This document shows, piece by piece, positions 63,560-64,000 of a DNA stretch of 64,000 nucleotides. The stretch is from the NCBI GenBank assembly GCA_963851045.1, contig CAWKNC010000002.1, positions 620,001 to 684,000 on the forward strand, written 5' to 3'. Source of the stretch: WHSW01 sp963851045. GTDB lineage: Bacteria > Actinomycetota > Thermoleophilia > Solirubrobacterales > 70-9. Position numbers and translations under genes: made by a program. Below the pieces are notes generated by a model. It saw only the letters and a list, made by a program, of their open reading frames with translations. It did no database searches and was not told where the DNA came from. The stretch's first letter is position 1. The number at the start of each line of letters is the position of its first letter.

Positions 63560-64000
63560 ATGGAAGCGACGACCGCGAGCGCGCAAGCCCCGGAGGGGGA
63601 GAACCTTCGAAGGACGGCACTCGGCGTTCCCGATCTGGTCTTCTTCATCGTCGCGGCGTCGGCGCCGCTAACCGTTATCGCCGGCGGTGTCGCGTCGACG
63701 TATCTCATCACCGGCAACGCCGGTGTGCCCCTGCTCTTCTTGGTGCTCGGCGCGGTCCTGGCGCTCTTTGTCAGCGGCTACGCCGCGATGAGCCATCACA
63801 TCACCAACGCCGGCGCCTTTTATGCGTACGTCTCGAAGGGCATCGGAAAGGTCGCCGGAGTGGGAACGTCGTTCCTTGCACTGATCGCCTACAACTCGAT
63901 GCAGATCGGCATCCTCGGCCTCTTCGGCTTCGTCTTCGCCGGCTTCATGGCGACCCACACGAGTCTCGAGTGGCAGTGGTACTCCTGGGTCTTCGTCGCG
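63560..64000 (+). CDS. APC-superfamily amino acid/amine permease, N-terminal part (runs off the window)
   Basis: ATG 63560 has AAGGAGGAG (63547-63555) upstream. The 147 residues visible have a polar N-terminus (MEATTASAQAPEGENLRRTALG) and then VPDLVFFIVAASAPLTVIAGG, the first APC helix with its unwound Gly motif. Three or four more helices follow to the window edge. APC permeases import amino acids, amines or related compounds with cations. It sits after the ring-cleavage genes behind a variant of the GntR motif, so it is probably the uptake system of that pathway. The 3' end is outside the window. Confidence 0.9.
   Translation, partial: MEATTASAQAPEGENLRRTALGVPDLVFFIVAASAPLTVIAGGVASTYLITGNAGVPLLFLVLGAVLALFVSGYAAMSHHITNAGAFYAYVSKGIGKVAGVGTSFLALIAYNSMQIGILGLFGFVFAGFMATHTSLEWQWYSWVFVA

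Overview
This window is a densely packed, high-GC chromosomal segment. It starts inside an M28 peptidase gene and ends inside an APC-family permease gene. GTG and TTG starts, 4-nt ATGA/GTGA overlaps, the CFA-type methyltransferase, the LmeA-like lipoprotein, GerMN/YkuD cell-wall proteins and partner-switching regulators all point to an actinobacterium. The lysine/arginine-rich C-terminal module of the 6168-8432 protease and the small Cys-rich secreted protein at 26777 resemble families I associate with Thermoleophilia (Solirubrobacterales). That placement is inference, because no rRNA or marker gene is present. I see no transposase, integrase, phage gene or CRISPR array, so this reads as ordinary chromosome rich in lipid, xenobiotic and aromatic catabolism.

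Layout. 1-4.4 kb: M28 peptidase start, SRAP protein, membrane protein, tRNA-Leu and a tRNA with anticodon CCA, two CAP-domain secreted proteins, an SDR, then tRNA-Pro and tRNA-Gly with a 49-bp inverted repeat between them. 4.4-6.1 kb: a glnK-amt operon with unusual residues in both proteins. 6.2-13 kb: S53/S8-like protease, PAS-PAS-GGDEF protein, GerMN/PG-binding/YkuD lipoprotein, GST and CFA-like methyltransferase. 13-19 kb: a partner-switching operon (RsbW-, RsbV- and RsbU-like) in which the RsbV gene is frameshifted, then a hydrolase/acyl-CoA-synthetase fusion. 19-27 kb: LemA-DUF2207, a TetR-controlled Baeyer-Villiger-type monooxygenase operon, and an antiporter. 27-32.5 kb: MBOAT-SGNH acylation module, secreted proteins and an HD-GYP phosphodiesterase. 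32.5-38 kb: acyl-CoA dehydrogenase/SCP2 pair, hydrolase, MerR regulator, metallophosphoesterase, RDD protein. 38-43 kb: a 1154-aa aldehyde dehydrogenase-GMC alcohol oxidase fusion and an epimerase. 43-57 kb: two sulfatases, a haloalkane-dehalogenase-like enzyme, tandem hydrolases, a thioesterase, a patatin and an AMP-dependent synthetase.

56.6-64 kb is the most system-like region. An acetoacetate-decarboxylase-like protein, a (frameshifted) aldehyde dehydrogenase, an M32 carboxypeptidase, a GntR/FCD regulator, a gamma-glutamyl hydrolase, an FAH-family enzyme, an extradiol dioxygenase and an amino-acid-type permease surround one regulator. A 16-bp sequence occurs identically upstream of the decarboxylase-like gene and in the 19-bp gap between the regulator and the hydrolase. 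A related palindromic copy lies before the permease. I propose an aromatic (possibly amine-linked) meta-cleavage regulon.

Two genes (RsbV-like STAS, 13448-13802; ALDH, 57424-58897) each carry an apparent single-base insertion. Sequencing error and real decay cannot be told apart here.
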